A stretch of DNA of 38,516 nt from Bacteroidales bacterium. GTDB lineage: Bacteria > Bacteroidota > Bacteroidia > Bacteroidales > P3. The position numbers and the translations under genes are program-made. A model generated the notes under the pieces. The model was not told the origin of the DNA and ran no database searches. It was given only the letters and a program-made list of their open reading frames with translations. Positions within the stretch are counted from its first letter, which is position 1; each line of letters starts with the position of its first letter. Positions 9,001 to 15,476 of this stretch are shown one piece after another. The DNA lies in contig WRKV01000006.1 in assembly GCA_009777915.1 (NCBI GenBank), positions 1-38,516 on the forward strand. The letters run 5' to 3'.

Positions 9001-11899
9001 CATTGTCTTGCAATCGTAACGATCGCAGTGCGGATAAGCCCGCAAAAGACGCCACACCGTACATAGGATATTGGTAACTTCCCGAAGTAAATCCGATCAA
9101 TTGTTTGGGGGTTCCCTCATCCCAATTTGCAATATTCCAGTCGGAGGGAATTTCGGCGTAGGAAGTGGCGGGGGTTTTGTCAAGTCCGTTGTTTTGGATC
9201 AATGCGTTGATCACGTCTACGGCTATCGGGTCGTAAAGTGTTCCTTCCGGAAAGATTTTGAGGGTGTAGGCTTTGTCCTGATGCCCTTTTTGGTTGGTTG
9301 CCCTTACGGTAAAGGTAAATTCGCCCTCCTCAGTCGGAGTTCCGGAAATCACGCCCTCAGTCGACAGGGACAAGTTATTGGGTAGCGACGATTCGTGCAA
9401 TGCCCAGGTGATGGGGTCTGCTCCGCTTGCCACAAGGGTCTGCTCGTATGGCACTTGTGCCACGCCTGTACGTACTTGGGTCGTGGTGATGGTGGGTGGT
9501 TGCAAAGCATCAATATAGGTGAAATAGATGTCGCCTCTTATGCGGATAACGCCGGGAACATGACTCGGTTTGACCACATCAACTTCAAAATGGGCATTCT
9601 CTGTTGCGTTGTTTGTACTTTGCAACACGCCGCTGCTGTAAGAGATATCACCGTGACAGGAACTGTTCTGTTCACACCAGTCCCACCAAGTGCCCCATCC
9701 GATAAAACGCGGGTTGTTCAGTGGAATTTCGAGGGTGTAAGTGCCTTCCACTCCTTCCTCTTCGGTAAGCGTTACGTCTACTCGCTGATTGTCCAGAGTC
9801 AAGCCATACTCACCCCATCCGGCATTCCCTACGGCTGTGATATCCAAGCTACTAAGGCGATTAGAGCTGCAATTTAGAAACTCTATCACCGAACAGTTGG
9901 AGATATGCAATCCGGTCAGTTGATTGTTTTGAATATACAGATATTCCAATCTCGGCAAGTCTTCAAAGTAAGCCTCTCCGGTCAAGCTTCTATTCATCAA
10001 CATCAATCCTGTAAGCTGACGCGGGATAGGACTTCCGGTAAACGTTGCAAAGTTCCAGGTTGAGGGGGCGTCCAATGTTGCATCTAAATTGTTGTCTTTA
10101 ATCAGTCGGTTGATGTTTGCCACAGCCGACGGACAGAACTCGCTGTAAGGGTCTACCGTCAGCGTGAAGGTTCTCGTGGCGGGTGTCCCCGACATATTGC
10201 TTGCCACTACGGTAACTTGGTATGTGCCTGCTGTGTAGATAGTTCCGCTGAGAACACCGGTGTTACCGTTGATAAACAGTTCGCCGCTTAGTTCTGAAGG
10301 CAAATTGTCGAACGACCAGGTAATGGGTGCAGTTCCTGTGGCACTCACCGTATGGTTGTAAGCTACGTTTACCATAGCCTTTGGCAGTTCGGTGGTGGTG
10401 ATGGCAGGTGCTACGACCGGATTGATGTTGATCATGTAATTTCCTGTAGGATCGGGACTTACGCCGTTGCTTGCCCGCAAGATAAACGGATAGGGGGAGG
10501 CTGTGGTGGGAGTTCCCGAAAGCAATCCGCTTGACGAAAGCTCCAAGCCGTCGGGTAAGTTACCGAAACCGGAGACCACACTCCAGGTGGTTGTCGATGG
10601 GATTCCGCCACTTGCCTCAAACTGATAACTATAAGGTACGCCCACAAAGCCCTCGGGTGGTTCTGCTGCAGAGATTACCGGCGGGGTTGGGGCATCTTCG
10701 TAGGTAATGTTACGAAAATCGATCTGCAGGTATTGGTTTTTCGAAGCAGGGATCATCGGAATAAAAGCGATCCATTCGTTGCGTTTTTCTATAACTCTCA
10801 TGGTCGAATTTGTACCGGTCGTGAACGTTGCTCCTCTGTTCGCAGGATCGGTCTCAATCGTGCCATCGGTCGAGATCGCATACGGAAACGTATAGACGTA
10901 TTGCCCCTTATTGCTCGGGTCTTCTACAAACACAGCATTATTTACAACTGCCTGAATCCACATATACATATCCGGTAGTCCGGTTATATCTATTCCGGTC
11001 ATAATTCCGCTGCTGCCTCCGTTATTGCAGGTTTGAATGAGAACTACTTCGTTTAACGAACTTAATCCCACTAAGGAAATAACCCCGTACGTGCCGTTAG
11101 CTTGATTATCCCAACTGGACATTGATGTAACCCGACGTGGAGTCGAATTGTCCCATTGAACCAAAGGAAACCAATCGGAAACCGGATTCGAACTGTTGAT
11201 ATTTACGGGCAGTCCGTTGTTTGTAACCATGTTGCTAATAACCTGAAAATCACCGGTATGGTAGCCCGATGGTATAGCAAATCCGGGGTTAAAGGAAACA
11301 TCATCAATAAATATGGGACACCCCAAATTGCCACCAGGTTGATGGATTGCAATATAAAGCGGCTGTCCGTCGGCGTAGGCATCCAACGATATCTCTACCG
11401 TATACCATTCGCCTGATGTAATATGAAAGTCGTTTGCTTGCGGATTTCTATCAGTAAATCTCAGAATGGTCTGCGTAAAATCTTCTGTTTCAGTACTGTT
11501 TCTTGATATCCGAATGGTAGGGGAGGCTTCATATAAGTAGACATATTCAGGGCTCGAATAACCTCCGGCACCTATCGCCTGGAACCGAAAACTAAAGGTT
11601 GCACCTACTGCTCCGTTCGGTACGATCATCTCCGGAGTGATTAAGTAGAAATTTCCGGGGTTACCCATTGGAGCATATGCAGTTTCGAGTGTGCGATGTG
11701 TCCATCCAACAGCACTTGCGGCTCTCCATCCTGGATCGGGGGTGATAGTCCATCCATCCGGCGGCCAAGAGTCAAAAGTTTCTGTCCAAGCAGTTGATTG
11801 AGCGTTTGCTTTTTGTGAGAAAAAGCATAAAAAGATCATTGCAGCACATGCTACAAGGGTTTTGAGGTTGGTTTTTGTTTTCATAACAGTTGTATTCAT
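1..11899 (-). CDS. Giant secreted modular surface protein (LRR / Ig-like / jellyroll), 3' end beyond window
   Basis: One frame stays open from ATG 11899 (or ATG 11884, five codons in, which gives a tighter signal peptide) to the window edge: about 3,966 residues with no stop seen. A signal peptide ends at ...KANA-Q (residue ~33). Domains, approximate residues: choice-of-anchor-J/cleaved-adhesin jellyroll 34-204; two putative-Ig (He_PIG type, LPxGLxL..GxxSGTP) 400-584; then helical cap + LRR + beta segments to ~1444; two more He_PIG 1447-1624; a long LRR block 1670-1990; He_PIG 2060-2150; jellyroll 2150-2324; two Big_5-type Ig 2325-2520; jellyroll; CARDB-like; jellyroll; CARDB-like to 3087; a propeller-like stretch 3087-3334; then seven tandem Big_5-type repeats. 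Such proteins in Bacteroidota are usually exported adhesins or T9SS cargo. The sorting domain, if any, lies outside the window. Function beyond surface binding is inference. It is visibly richer in G+C than its neighbours. Confidence 0.9.
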   Translation of the reverse strand, partial: MNTTVMKTKTNLKTLVACAAMIFLCFFSQKANAQSTAWTETFDSWPPDGWTITPDPGWRAASAVGWTHRTLETAYAPMGNPGNFYLITPEMIVPNGAVGATFSFRFQAIGAGGYSSPEYVYLYEASPTIRISRNSTETEDFTQTILRFTDRNPQANDFHITSGEWYTVEISLDAYADGQPLYIAIHQPGGNLGCPIFIDDVSFNPGFAIPSGYHTGDFQVISNMVTNNGLPVNINSSNPVSDWFPLVQWDNSTPRRVTSMSSWDNQANGTYGVISLVGLSSLNEVVLIQTCNNGGSSGIMTGIDITGLPDMYMWIQAVVNNAVFVEDPSNKGQYVYTFPYAISTDGTIETDPANRGATFTTGTNSTMRVIEKRNEWIAFIPMIPASKNQYLQIDFRNITYEDAPTPPVISAAEPPEGFVGVPYSYQFEASGGIPSTTTWSVVSGFGNLPDGLELSSSGLLSGTPTTASPYPFILRASNGVSPDPTGNYMININPVVAPAITTTELPKAMVNVAYNHTVSATGTAPITWSFDNLPSELSGELFINGNTGVLSGTIYTAGTYQVTVVASNMSGTPATRTFTLTVDPYSEFCPSAVANINRLIKDNNLDATLDAPSTWNFATFTGSPIPRQLTGLMLMNRSLTGEAYFEDLPRLEYLYIQNNQLTGLHISNCSVIEFLNCSSNRLSSLDITAVGNAGWGEYGLTLDNQRVDVTLTEEEGVEGTYTLEIPLNNPRFIGWGTWWDWCEQNSSCHGDISYSSGVLQSTNNATENAHFEVDVVKPSHVPGVIRIRGDIYFTYIDALQPPTITTTQVRTGVAQVPYEQTLVASGADPITWALHESSLPNNLSLSTEGVISGTPTEEGEFTFTVRATNQKGHQDKAYTLKIFPEGTLYDPIAVDVINALIQNNGLDKTPATSYAEIPSDWNIANWDEGTPKQLIGFTSGSYQYPMYGVASFAGLSALRSLRLQDNALTGLDLRGVDVENWTEGAFQGGDQSMWLKLARMQAADPFTVEIPFGAQPTFGNTAFSYNMATGILSSTDEYQTSVSYNVPVIVDLHVTKDLSLSGWINISSYSKIDEYDPIAVAKINALFDNNDDNKALSKVVDWQGIPITKNDPEGWEGAYLVEWDYESPRRLRRFGPVNEWETLPQSVGISDDEPFLTGEVDFSGITFTTEDEGAKVNFSGTSITALNVSGNTNLTEVICQWNDFYGTGSTSNLTSVNVTNNNDLKGIRITDHENLTTLDLAGCNSLEYVLAHGNSLTTVSNLTAVRTTLKHLRLQNNNLTTLSLQNFPLLETLSVAENLLTSLTLSSCPELQYLHCHENKLSALDLTGIYLYEGYDPGWEYMYGSFSGWGQQVDLTLAETLPNVYTFAIDLNDVSFSAYGEYDCEYANCTWYGGEIGEFCYLTYTGGILSSKIHPTTDELLPCMGFEVVTNSMQDHKLKGTMILTYTDDPILPVITTTTLPDGKIDVVYNATLEATTNKIPTWSIADGGNLPAGLSLNPATGVISGTPILPAGLYEFTVEATNAAGTATEDLSIFIESVDVPVITTTELPEGMQGVYYEYTLEATSTVEVTWAVHSGSLPPGLELDPETGVISGTPTTINTYTFEVVAANVGGNSQPQELSIEIEAITYCPDAVAAVNTLIQDHGLSWAYDSPGSWSSTYVTWNTNKPRELIRLDVSFQNITGHITAFAGLTTLESFQIRQNNGILSVDVSGCTALQALNIQDGLPNLVSLNASGCVALDRMYWEGAVETGLTFGSHTSLTTLDLSDCSALQTLTIGTTGTIIPLSTLNLSGCTALKTLNHRGSSLSQLNLSALPNLETLEVRRSNIATLSINGLAKLSRIDIYNNDLLTEVTVSNLTAPVQCTLNCQNNDNLTKLTVTNLPNFEIIDAQNNALTELIASNLPQLYRLSCQNNELVSLDMREVGSTKNWYLYCQYNRLTSLNLTGVSTLSSIHCNNNRLTALDLSSLNLSALHDEYSRINDQSPEIDLFEDLDNQGTFTAHLTLNSPEQLATGISYASGVLSSTDRDVTTSPFSVVVGTPAFVSGRMSGTLHFTYYSDAVPPTITTPATLTAGGVGMTYQATLAANGTEPITWDVASGSSLPNGLTIEASTGIISGIPTVADNYSFTIEASNTAGTDTRTFSLLIRDCDIAVTPATPWVENFENPTFPAQCWSHIDFAGSYNWQRQAYVGYGTESAAAYHGVNMENNSPTTDIPQESWLITPPIELPTQGEYVLEFWSRVSQYGTHTSNASVYVSTTTNEKDAFVAVLSDVITVSGSGTSWRRVTVPLANYVGETVFIAFQYASTHQANSAFQWWIDDVTVREKPMELLSVTPDYDATNIPITPTVQARFSTEIQAVSSLTNLVTFGDVQVTPTINGDVLNIPVPAPGYLNYNTAYTIEIPANAIQDIRGFSTYEEPIVWTFTTRELPTATEIVGVEPLANARNVPLNTPIRLTFNRPDVTISNWTGITIGGVAITAVPTVDGFTMTIPHNGLEYNTTYTVTIPANSIDGVPYDHSWQFTTTCALLTEFPFIETFNILDHDGVPPAFPLSCWDIFSTKGDANWFYTSADLGRAEHLYLASGVGENESWMVTPKFKLPASGRFVLEFESAIDRPNFYANGSTSSIYVSKGAPNPELGDFEPVYTLSGTDVDDSYQLLSIPLDDYLGEEIYLAFRYYTPGVANSHGWWVREVFVYDLDDIDVSVDSLVRPWSNINLHDEEEIRVWVTNRGTRPIPATDLTFELWINGEHKATEPYINTGNPNKTDIQRLTTDLYQRVFRFDHPADLAATNDYEITVKAVLANDRDLDNNTHTATVTNKTLDLPWIDRFGEAFPPPRWDTVRNNLNGRSWKTVEGIEYRDHHAECSEGLIETASDAWLITTPIRIPQRDGRAGQYLLEFISTVNSAHLTTETYAVYASTLNSTDTNDFEQIFLVAGDGIGNNEIDRWQTFSIGLDQFSGEDVRFAFVVKGRGNGRWRIDNVTVFDVDAELAAIINPTTAENLTAVEEVKVLIKNNGGRPLSDFRLKLDHNGVEQAIESYSGTIPAKGEVEYTFTATVDLSANQAHLIKVSILDVEGDGFPANDTLNKRVITAPVGTLVNLYGYKAYGSGSAPLDFVKFTNYDPESVTAIEHNYIFADGANMMLSGEYVNGFYYGYTMEMQPLGGRLVNFVKVAMLEEPWVDVLAMPITTDPATDMTYCHETRTMYAINGNSLGIVDMETGAIMLANTFNRWLFAIAADLDGTLYVIDEYANLCKVNKNPYALEILFNTNAGPAPEYTQSMAFDHHSGTLFWAKQDMYMGGLFEIDIEAQTSIRRGTVGGGNGDQIVGMYVPYIAPVEIVQLHPEDEAEDVSITATIMVEFNMDITAVDLSGITLNDEPATAVVNRHVLIINNPGLDYDTEYTVHVPGGTIEDYAADIEWTFHTELPPITVTSVTPEDEAIDVALDAEIAVIFSRNITGTAEGVTLNGIDVSASIEDNKLVVSSTLNYGILYEVFVPVTAIDGYSGDDIEWTFTTMLRPVEITSLTPADDATDVALDATISVLFNQGVTGTPDGITLNGEPVTASLVAPRDAYNTLLIEHDGLEYATTYTVLVPAGVIDRYEEPIEWSFTTLPVPIAVEFTTPLHEATDVEITTEISVTFNQDITGSMAGITINGNDVSASAGITDNKLTLSHGVLSYNTLYTVRIPVGAIDDYAQIIEWSFTTEIEPLALVSTEPEGIDVEINAPVRVTFSRAISLLSQDDITVNGNPTAASANGSVLTLTHGDFAFDTEYTVYIPVGTIADYADPITWTFTTRVAPTVIGVVNTVPTDDATNVAINTAIQVLFDMPVTAAADILDKITIDNGITVTNATTVGSILTIVYDGELAYATTYTVEMDAGAIEGYDEIVTWSFTTRNEPVTLLSTVPESGATSVPITSSLTATFSKAVTSSNSLAGITVNGFPATATIDGAVVTISHGQFAYSTSTGVGIPP
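2..1900 (-). repeat. Seven tandem Big_5 (SbsA-type) Ig-like repeats inside the giant gene
   Basis: Each unit is about 90-99 codons. It opens with a P-x-D/E-x-A-x-D/N-V phrase, continues through I-x-V-x-F-(S/N)-x-x-(V/I)-T, then a TYTV-x-(V/I)-P-x-G-x-I-(D/E) strand, and closes with W-(S/T)-F-T-T. On the plus strand the closing motif appears near 1640, 1365, 1080, 800, 530 and 233, so spacing is 270-296 bases. The seventh unit is cut by the window edge. Two more units of the same type lie near 4925-4340, separated from this run by the jellyroll and CARDB-like domains. Confidence 0.8.
5720..10145 (-). repeat. Four composite modules: helical cap + leucine-rich repeats + beta segment
   Basis: A cap with the pattern (Y/F)-x-P-x-A-V-x-x-(I/V)-N-x-L-(I/F)-x-(D/N)-(N/H) occurs at about 10145-10040, 9238-9110, 8680-8600 and 7023-6915. 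Each is followed by LRRs of the L-x-x-L-x-C-x-x-N-x-L-T-x-L-x-L type (about 10040-9850, 9100-8950, 8420-7900 and 6890-5930). Each LRR block is followed by a beta-rich segment containing a G-(V/I)-L-(S/Q)-S motif, often ending F-T-Y-x-D-A (about 9800-9510, 8900-8690, 7860-7570 and 5930-5720). He_PIG domains separate most modules. The LRR block grows from about 3 to about 13 repeats between copies. Confidence 0.65.
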
Positions 11900-11927
11900 T
11901 TTATTTTGGTTTTTATTTTTTCGACTG

Positions 11928-11958
11928 CAAAGATACACTGTTTTTTTGAACCACCAAA
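11928..11958 (-). promoter_or_regulatory. Bacteroidota-type promoter of the giant gene
   Basis: On the minus strand a TTTG (11958-11955) is followed after exactly 19 bases by TATCTTTG (11935-11928), matching the -33/-7 consensus TTTG-N19-TAnnTTTG. The -7 box lies 29 bases before ATG 11899 and 44 before ATG 11884, so either start has a short leader. Confidence 0.85.
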
Positions 11959-11967
11959 TAAATTCGT

Positions 11968-11992
11968 CGCCTAATTCGGAAATTAGACGGCG
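11968..11992. other. Small inverted repeat between regulator gene and giant-gene promoter
   Basis: The arms CTAATT and AATTAG with a four-base loop, extended by CGC/GCG after a bulge, lie 10 bases upstream of the -33 box of the giant gene and 23 bases beyond the stop of the regulator gene. It could end the regulator transcript or act as an operator. No clean T-run follows it on the minus strand, so a standard terminator is doubtful. Confidence 0.35.
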
Positions 11993-12014
11993 AAAAAGAA
12001 AAATGAGGCTTATT

Positions 12015-13640
12015 TTACCCCTGAACTGACTTCAAATAAAAATGCGGAGTAATCCCGGTGATCTCCTTGAAAACATTCCGAAAAGCACTCTGAGACTTGA
12101 AACCAACCTGCTGACCAACTAATTCGAGGGTGTATTTGGAGGTGTCTAATTCGGAAATCAATCGCTGTGCCTCGCGAATGCGATAACGGTTTAGAAACGA
12201 ACGGAAATTTTTCTGAAAAGCGGTGTTGATAGTTTGCGAAACATACGCCTCATTCGACTGCACAAGTTTTGCTAACTTATTGATTGAGAATTCCGTATCG
12301 CAAATGATAGCAGTATCCTCCATAATGGCTAAAATTTGCTCTAAAAGCTCTTTCTGCGTATCGTCGGTGAGAGAACGGTTTTTGTATTTCTCTAAAGGAT
12401 TGTCGGTTTTATTGTGAAATTCAATAAGTTCCATATTCTTTTCGAACAAGGTGTGATAAGCCCTGTTCAATCGTCGGTTTTGAAAAAAGAAAAAGACTAA
12501 AGCGGCAATCACCAGCAACAAAACTACAAGCAAAATCAACTGCACAATTCTCTGAAAATGAATGGTTTTCTGTTTCACTTGCTGTTCGATAACCAATCGT
12601 TCAATTTGCTGATTGATTTTCGAAACTTCGTAAAGATGCTGTATTTGATTGATTTCACCAAATATATCCACACCATAAACCAACTCTTTCAAGGCAAGAT
12701 GCTGTTGCAAATGCTGAAAAGCATTTTTGTGATGCCCTCTCGAAAATTCTATATCGGACAAAATCAGATAGTTACTTTCCACAATGGCAAGGAAATCATG
12801 TTCTTTGGCAAGAGTGTTCGACAAGTTTAAATAAAATAAAGCCGAATCTATTTTCTTGGTTTCAAAAAAAAGATGACCTAAATTGGCTAAAATTTGAGCC
12901 TCTTTTTCTCGGTCGTTCACTTTCTTTGCCTCCGCCAAAGCAAGACCATAATAATGAAACGCCGAATCATACCGCTGATTGCTTTGGCAAAACAAAGCCT
13001 TGAGTTTCAAAATCGTTTGAGAATGAGCATTGTTCTGTCGCCTACTAAGTTGCAACGCCTTGTTGATGTAGTACTCTGCACTGTCTAAATTTCCGAGTTT
13101 GAACTCAGTTTCTCCCACATTACTCAGCACAAGTGCCATAACGATACTGTCCTCAAACAAATCCAAAGATCTCAGATAATGCAGCCGAGCTATGTCATCT
13201 TGATCAAAATACTTGTAAACACTCCCCAAATTATTGTAAATTTTAGCCTCCTCATGTGGCGACGACTGTATGCTTTCCGACAAAAGCAGGGCTCTAATTA
13301 AAAAATCATAAGCATTGCGAAAATGGCTCAATCGCAAATAAATCACCGCAGCATTGTTCAGTGCTTTAACGATGTACAGATGTTCCGTATCTTGTACCGG
13401 CGTATGGATCAGCAAATTATAGACAAACAACGCGGTGTCAAAATGCTTGTTAGTGTCGTATCGATGTGCCGTTTGATAAAGCTCTGAAATAGAAAGATCT
13501 TTAAATTTTTGAGAAAAATCGCTGTTTTGCGACAAACCAAATGATGTATTTCGGTCGTAAGCACGTAAATCCGAAGTGCTAACAGTTTGAAAAACCATCG
13601 GGAAAAGGAGGATAACGGTGAGAAAGATGCGTTTAGTCAT
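12015..13640 (-). CDS. Membrane-tethered TPR / AraC-type transcriptional regulator
   Basis: 541 residues. An N-terminal signal or anchor segment (residues ~4-22) is followed by about six tetratricopeptide-like helical pairs (~60-340, e.g. NNLGSVYKYF, NVGETEFKLG, ANLGHLFFET), a single hydrophobic helix at ~364-386 flanked by charged residues, a short linker, and a C-terminal AraC-family double helix-turn-helix (~435-538) with FSINKLAKLVQSN...VSQTINTAF and the closing VGFKSQSAFRNVFKEITGITP signature. The layout places TPRs outside the membrane and the DNA-binding part inside, as in many Bacteroidota regulators. It sits directly upstream of the giant surface gene on the same strand, which suggests but does not prove that it controls it. 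A TATCTTTG box lies 17 bases before its ATG. Confidence 0.88.
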   Translation of the reverse strand: MTKRIFLTVILLFPMVFQTVSTSDLRAYDRNTSFGLSQNSDFSQKFKDLSISELYQTAHRYDTNKHFDTALFVYNLLIHTPVQDTEHLYIVKALNNAAVIYLRLSHFRNAYDFLIRALLLSESIQSSPHEEAKIYNNLGSVYKYFDQDDIARLHYLRSLDLFEDSIVMALVLSNVGETEFKLGNLDSAEYYINKALQLSRRQNNAHSQTILKLKALFCQSNQRYDSAFHYYGLALAEAKKVNDREKEAQILANLGHLFFETKKIDSALFYLNLSNTLAKEHDFLAIVESNYLILSDIEFSRGHHKNAFQHLQQHLALKELVYGVDIFGEINQIQHLYEVSKINQQIERLVIEQQVKQKTIHFQRIVQLILLVVLLLVIAALVFFFFQNRRLNRAYHTLFEKNMELIEFHNKTDNPLEKYKNRSLTDDTQKELLEQILAIMEDTAIICDTEFSINKLAKLVQSNEAYVSQTINTAFQKNFRSFLNRYRIREAQRLISELDTSKYTLELVGQQVGFKSQSAFRNVFKEITGITPHFYLKSVQG

Positions 13641-13656
13641 TTTGGGTAATTTTTTG

Positions 13657-13664
13657 CAAAGATA
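13657..13664 (-). promoter_or_regulatory. -7 promoter box of the TPR-AraC regulator
   Basis: TATCTTTG on the minus strand, 17 bases before ATG 13640. No convincing TTTG is present at the -33 distance; the upstream stretch is A/T-rich. Confidence 0.65.
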
Positions 13665-13739
13665 CTAAAAAAAAATGAAATTTTTATGATTGGAATGTTA
13701 TTGTATTTTTTTACATTTTTTTTCAAAAAAATGCTAATA

Positions 13740-15437
13740 TCATGGTTTGGTAATCCAAATCGAAAAATAATCATTGCCCCAAACTTCTTGATAATTGTGT
13801 AGTTTCAGAAACTTATTGAATGCAACTATTCGTGCTGAATTACGTGAATATGTATTGGGTTTATTCTCGGCATAATAATCGTCTTGCGGAGTCGACCAAT
13901 GCAGAAAATTTTCAAAATGTTGTTTCACAACAATCGGCAACGGAAGCGTCTGCTCAGCTCGCAAAAAATATCCGGAAATCACTGTGCCATCTTGAAAAAG
14001 CCATGGTGAATAGAGATAGGGCTTGCTTTTTGTGATAGCATGAATCATTGGAATATGCTCAAACGCCAACACATAATCGTTTGGAGAAATATACTGTTTT
14101 AGCACAGGAATAAGTTCATTCATCAAATCTGCACGAAATTTTGTTGTGTAGATATTTTTTGTAATCGGGTGATGAATTGCATAGCGTTTTTCAAAACGAG
14201 AACCTTTGTCAAAGTAAGACTGATTGGCGATTTTGTAACATTGCACAACGCAAAATGCAGACAAAAAAGCACCAAAAAAACATTGTTTTGTTAGATGAAG
14301 TACAGGCGATTGTTCGACATGTGAAAATCCAAAATAAAGAACCAACGGAATGGCTAACCAAATGCTGTTTTCACCCATATTTCCAATGTAAGCATCGCTT
14401 CCAAAAGGTAGAAAAATCATCATGATGATTGCACCTAAAATCAATCGTTGTAAGTTTTTATCTTTGTTTTTAATTTTCCAAAACAGCAGTGCTAACGCTA
14501 AAAAACAGAATGCATAGAGGCAAAAAATATACGATCGTTCTTGCATCCAAAAACGGAAAGCCCCAAAAATAAATATCGCACATAGATAACTTATCCATCG
14601 TTGTTTTTTGAAAAAATGTGAAATCAAAAACATCGATCCGACAAGTCCAATCAATAAAACAGCATATTTTCCGATAGATTGGTAACTTTGAACAATTATA
14701 GAGGTCAACTGTCGCAAACCATGCAAATCTTCGGCGTGATTCGCGATGTTAAACATGGTAAAAATGCTGTTTGTGAAAATCTCAATATGTCCGAAAAACC
14801 ACATGATTAAGAAAACATCTAAAATGCCCGCCACAAGCCCAATACAAACCAATCCGATTTGTTTCAAACTTTTTTTCCAATCGTTTGAAAACATTGGAAT
14901 CAGTAGAATCCACGCTAAAAGCGTAAAACTCGGCAATCTCGAAAACCCAATAAAAACGAGAGTGTAACCTGCCAAAACCAGCATCAGCCAACGGTTTTGC
15001 TCTATGCCTTTGATCAAAAAATAAAACGTCAGCAAACTCAAAACAACCACCAAATGATTGTGTCCGAATGCAATGATTCCATAATCGGAAAGTAAAGTGA
15101 TTACTACACACGACAAGGCTAAAACCCGTTCTGATAGCCGATTTCGGAAAATTAGAATGAGTAAAATCAAACTCAATACATGCATTAAAATTCCTAATAT
15201 CCGAAATGAGAAAAGTCCTGAATCAGGAAAAATTTTCAGCCAAATTCCACCAATAATTCCCGAAAACCAATACAAAAAATTGTATTCAACCGATTGCGGA
15301 GCATTGAAAATTTGTTGAAAAAAGGTTATGTAAGACCCTTCGTCGCACAAATCAAACCCTTGAAATGCCAACAAAGTCCGGAAACACACGATTCCAAACA
15401 ATGTACCGAATAGGAGAAATGGTTGCTTACGTTTCAT
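13740..15437 (-). CDS. Polytopic membrane protein, probable GT-C family glycosyltransferase
   Basis: 565 residues with roughly ten or more hydrophobic segments up to about residue 400, then a soluble C-terminal domain of ~150 residues. In the first extracytoplasmic loop there is an acidic D32-E33 pair (FDLCDEGSY), the position and form typical of the catalytic D/E motif of lipid-phosphosugar-dependent GT-C enzymes such as ArnT/PMT relatives. This suggests transfer of a sugar from a polyprenyl-phosphate donor outside the membrane; the polyprenol-phosphate mannosyltransferase at 25.9 kb could supply such a donor, but that link is inference. The ATG is only 5 bases after its -7 box, so the mRNA may be leaderless. 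No close family was recognised. Confidence 0.65.
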   Translation of the reverse strand: MKRKQPFLLFGTLFGIVCFRTLLAFQGFDLCDEGSYITFFQQIFNAPQSVEYNFLYWFSGIIGGIWLKIFPDSGLFSFRILGILMHVLSLILLILIFRNRLSERVLALSCVVITLLSDYGIIAFGHNHLVVVLSLLTFYFLIKGIEQNRWLMLVLAGYTLVFIGFSRLPSFTLLAWILLIPMFSNDWKKSLKQIGLVCIGLVAGILDVFLIMWFFGHIEIFTNSIFTMFNIANHAEDLHGLRQLTSIIVQSYQSIGKYAVLLIGLVGSMFLISHFFKKQRWISYLCAIFIFGAFRFWMQERSYIFCLYAFCFLALALLFWKIKNKDKNLQRLILGAIIMMIFLPFGSDAYIGNMGENSIWLAIPLVLYFGFSHVEQSPVLHLTKQCFFGAFLSAFCVVQCYKIANQSYFDKGSRFEKRYAIHHPITKNIYTTKFRADLMNELIPVLKQYISPNDYVLAFEHIPMIHAITKSKPYLYSPWLFQDGTVISGYFLRAEQTLPLPIVVKQHFENFLHWSTPQDDYYAENKPNTYSRNSARIVAFNKFLKLHNYQEVWGNDYFSIWITKP

Positions 15438-15473
15438 GTTGCAAAGATACGATTTTTTTTGTATCTTTGCAAG
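15438..15473. promoter_or_regulatory. Symmetric bidirectional promoter (GT-C gene / radical SAM gene)
   Basis: A perfect 12-base inverted repeat, TTGCAAAGATAC (15439-15450) and GTATCTTTGCAA (15461-15472), separated by 10 bases, places a TATCTTTG box on each strand (minus 15449-15442, plus 15462-15469). The TTG just outside each box (GTTG 15438-15441; CTTG 15473-15470 on minus) lies 20 bases from the opposite strand's partner box and can serve as its -33 element. The starts are 5 bases (minus) and 8 bases (plus) past the boxes. Confidence 0.8.
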
Positions 15474-15476
15474 ACC

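Noticed and set aside
54-11416. Many plus-strand open frames of 60-310 codons across the first 11.4 kb
   Set aside because: All lie opposite the single giant minus-strand frame, have no promoter boxes or family likeness and are rich in residues expected from reading the reverse of a repeat-rich gene.
1-11899. A frameshift or gene split inside the giant frame
   Set aside because: Frame checks at about 233, 6002, 9038 and 11882 all fall in the same phase and the domains continue without interruption, so it reads as one gene.
15423-15476. Longer N-terminus for the radical SAM gene
   Set aside because: It would start inside the opposite gene and before the promoter box; the family opening begins at 15477.
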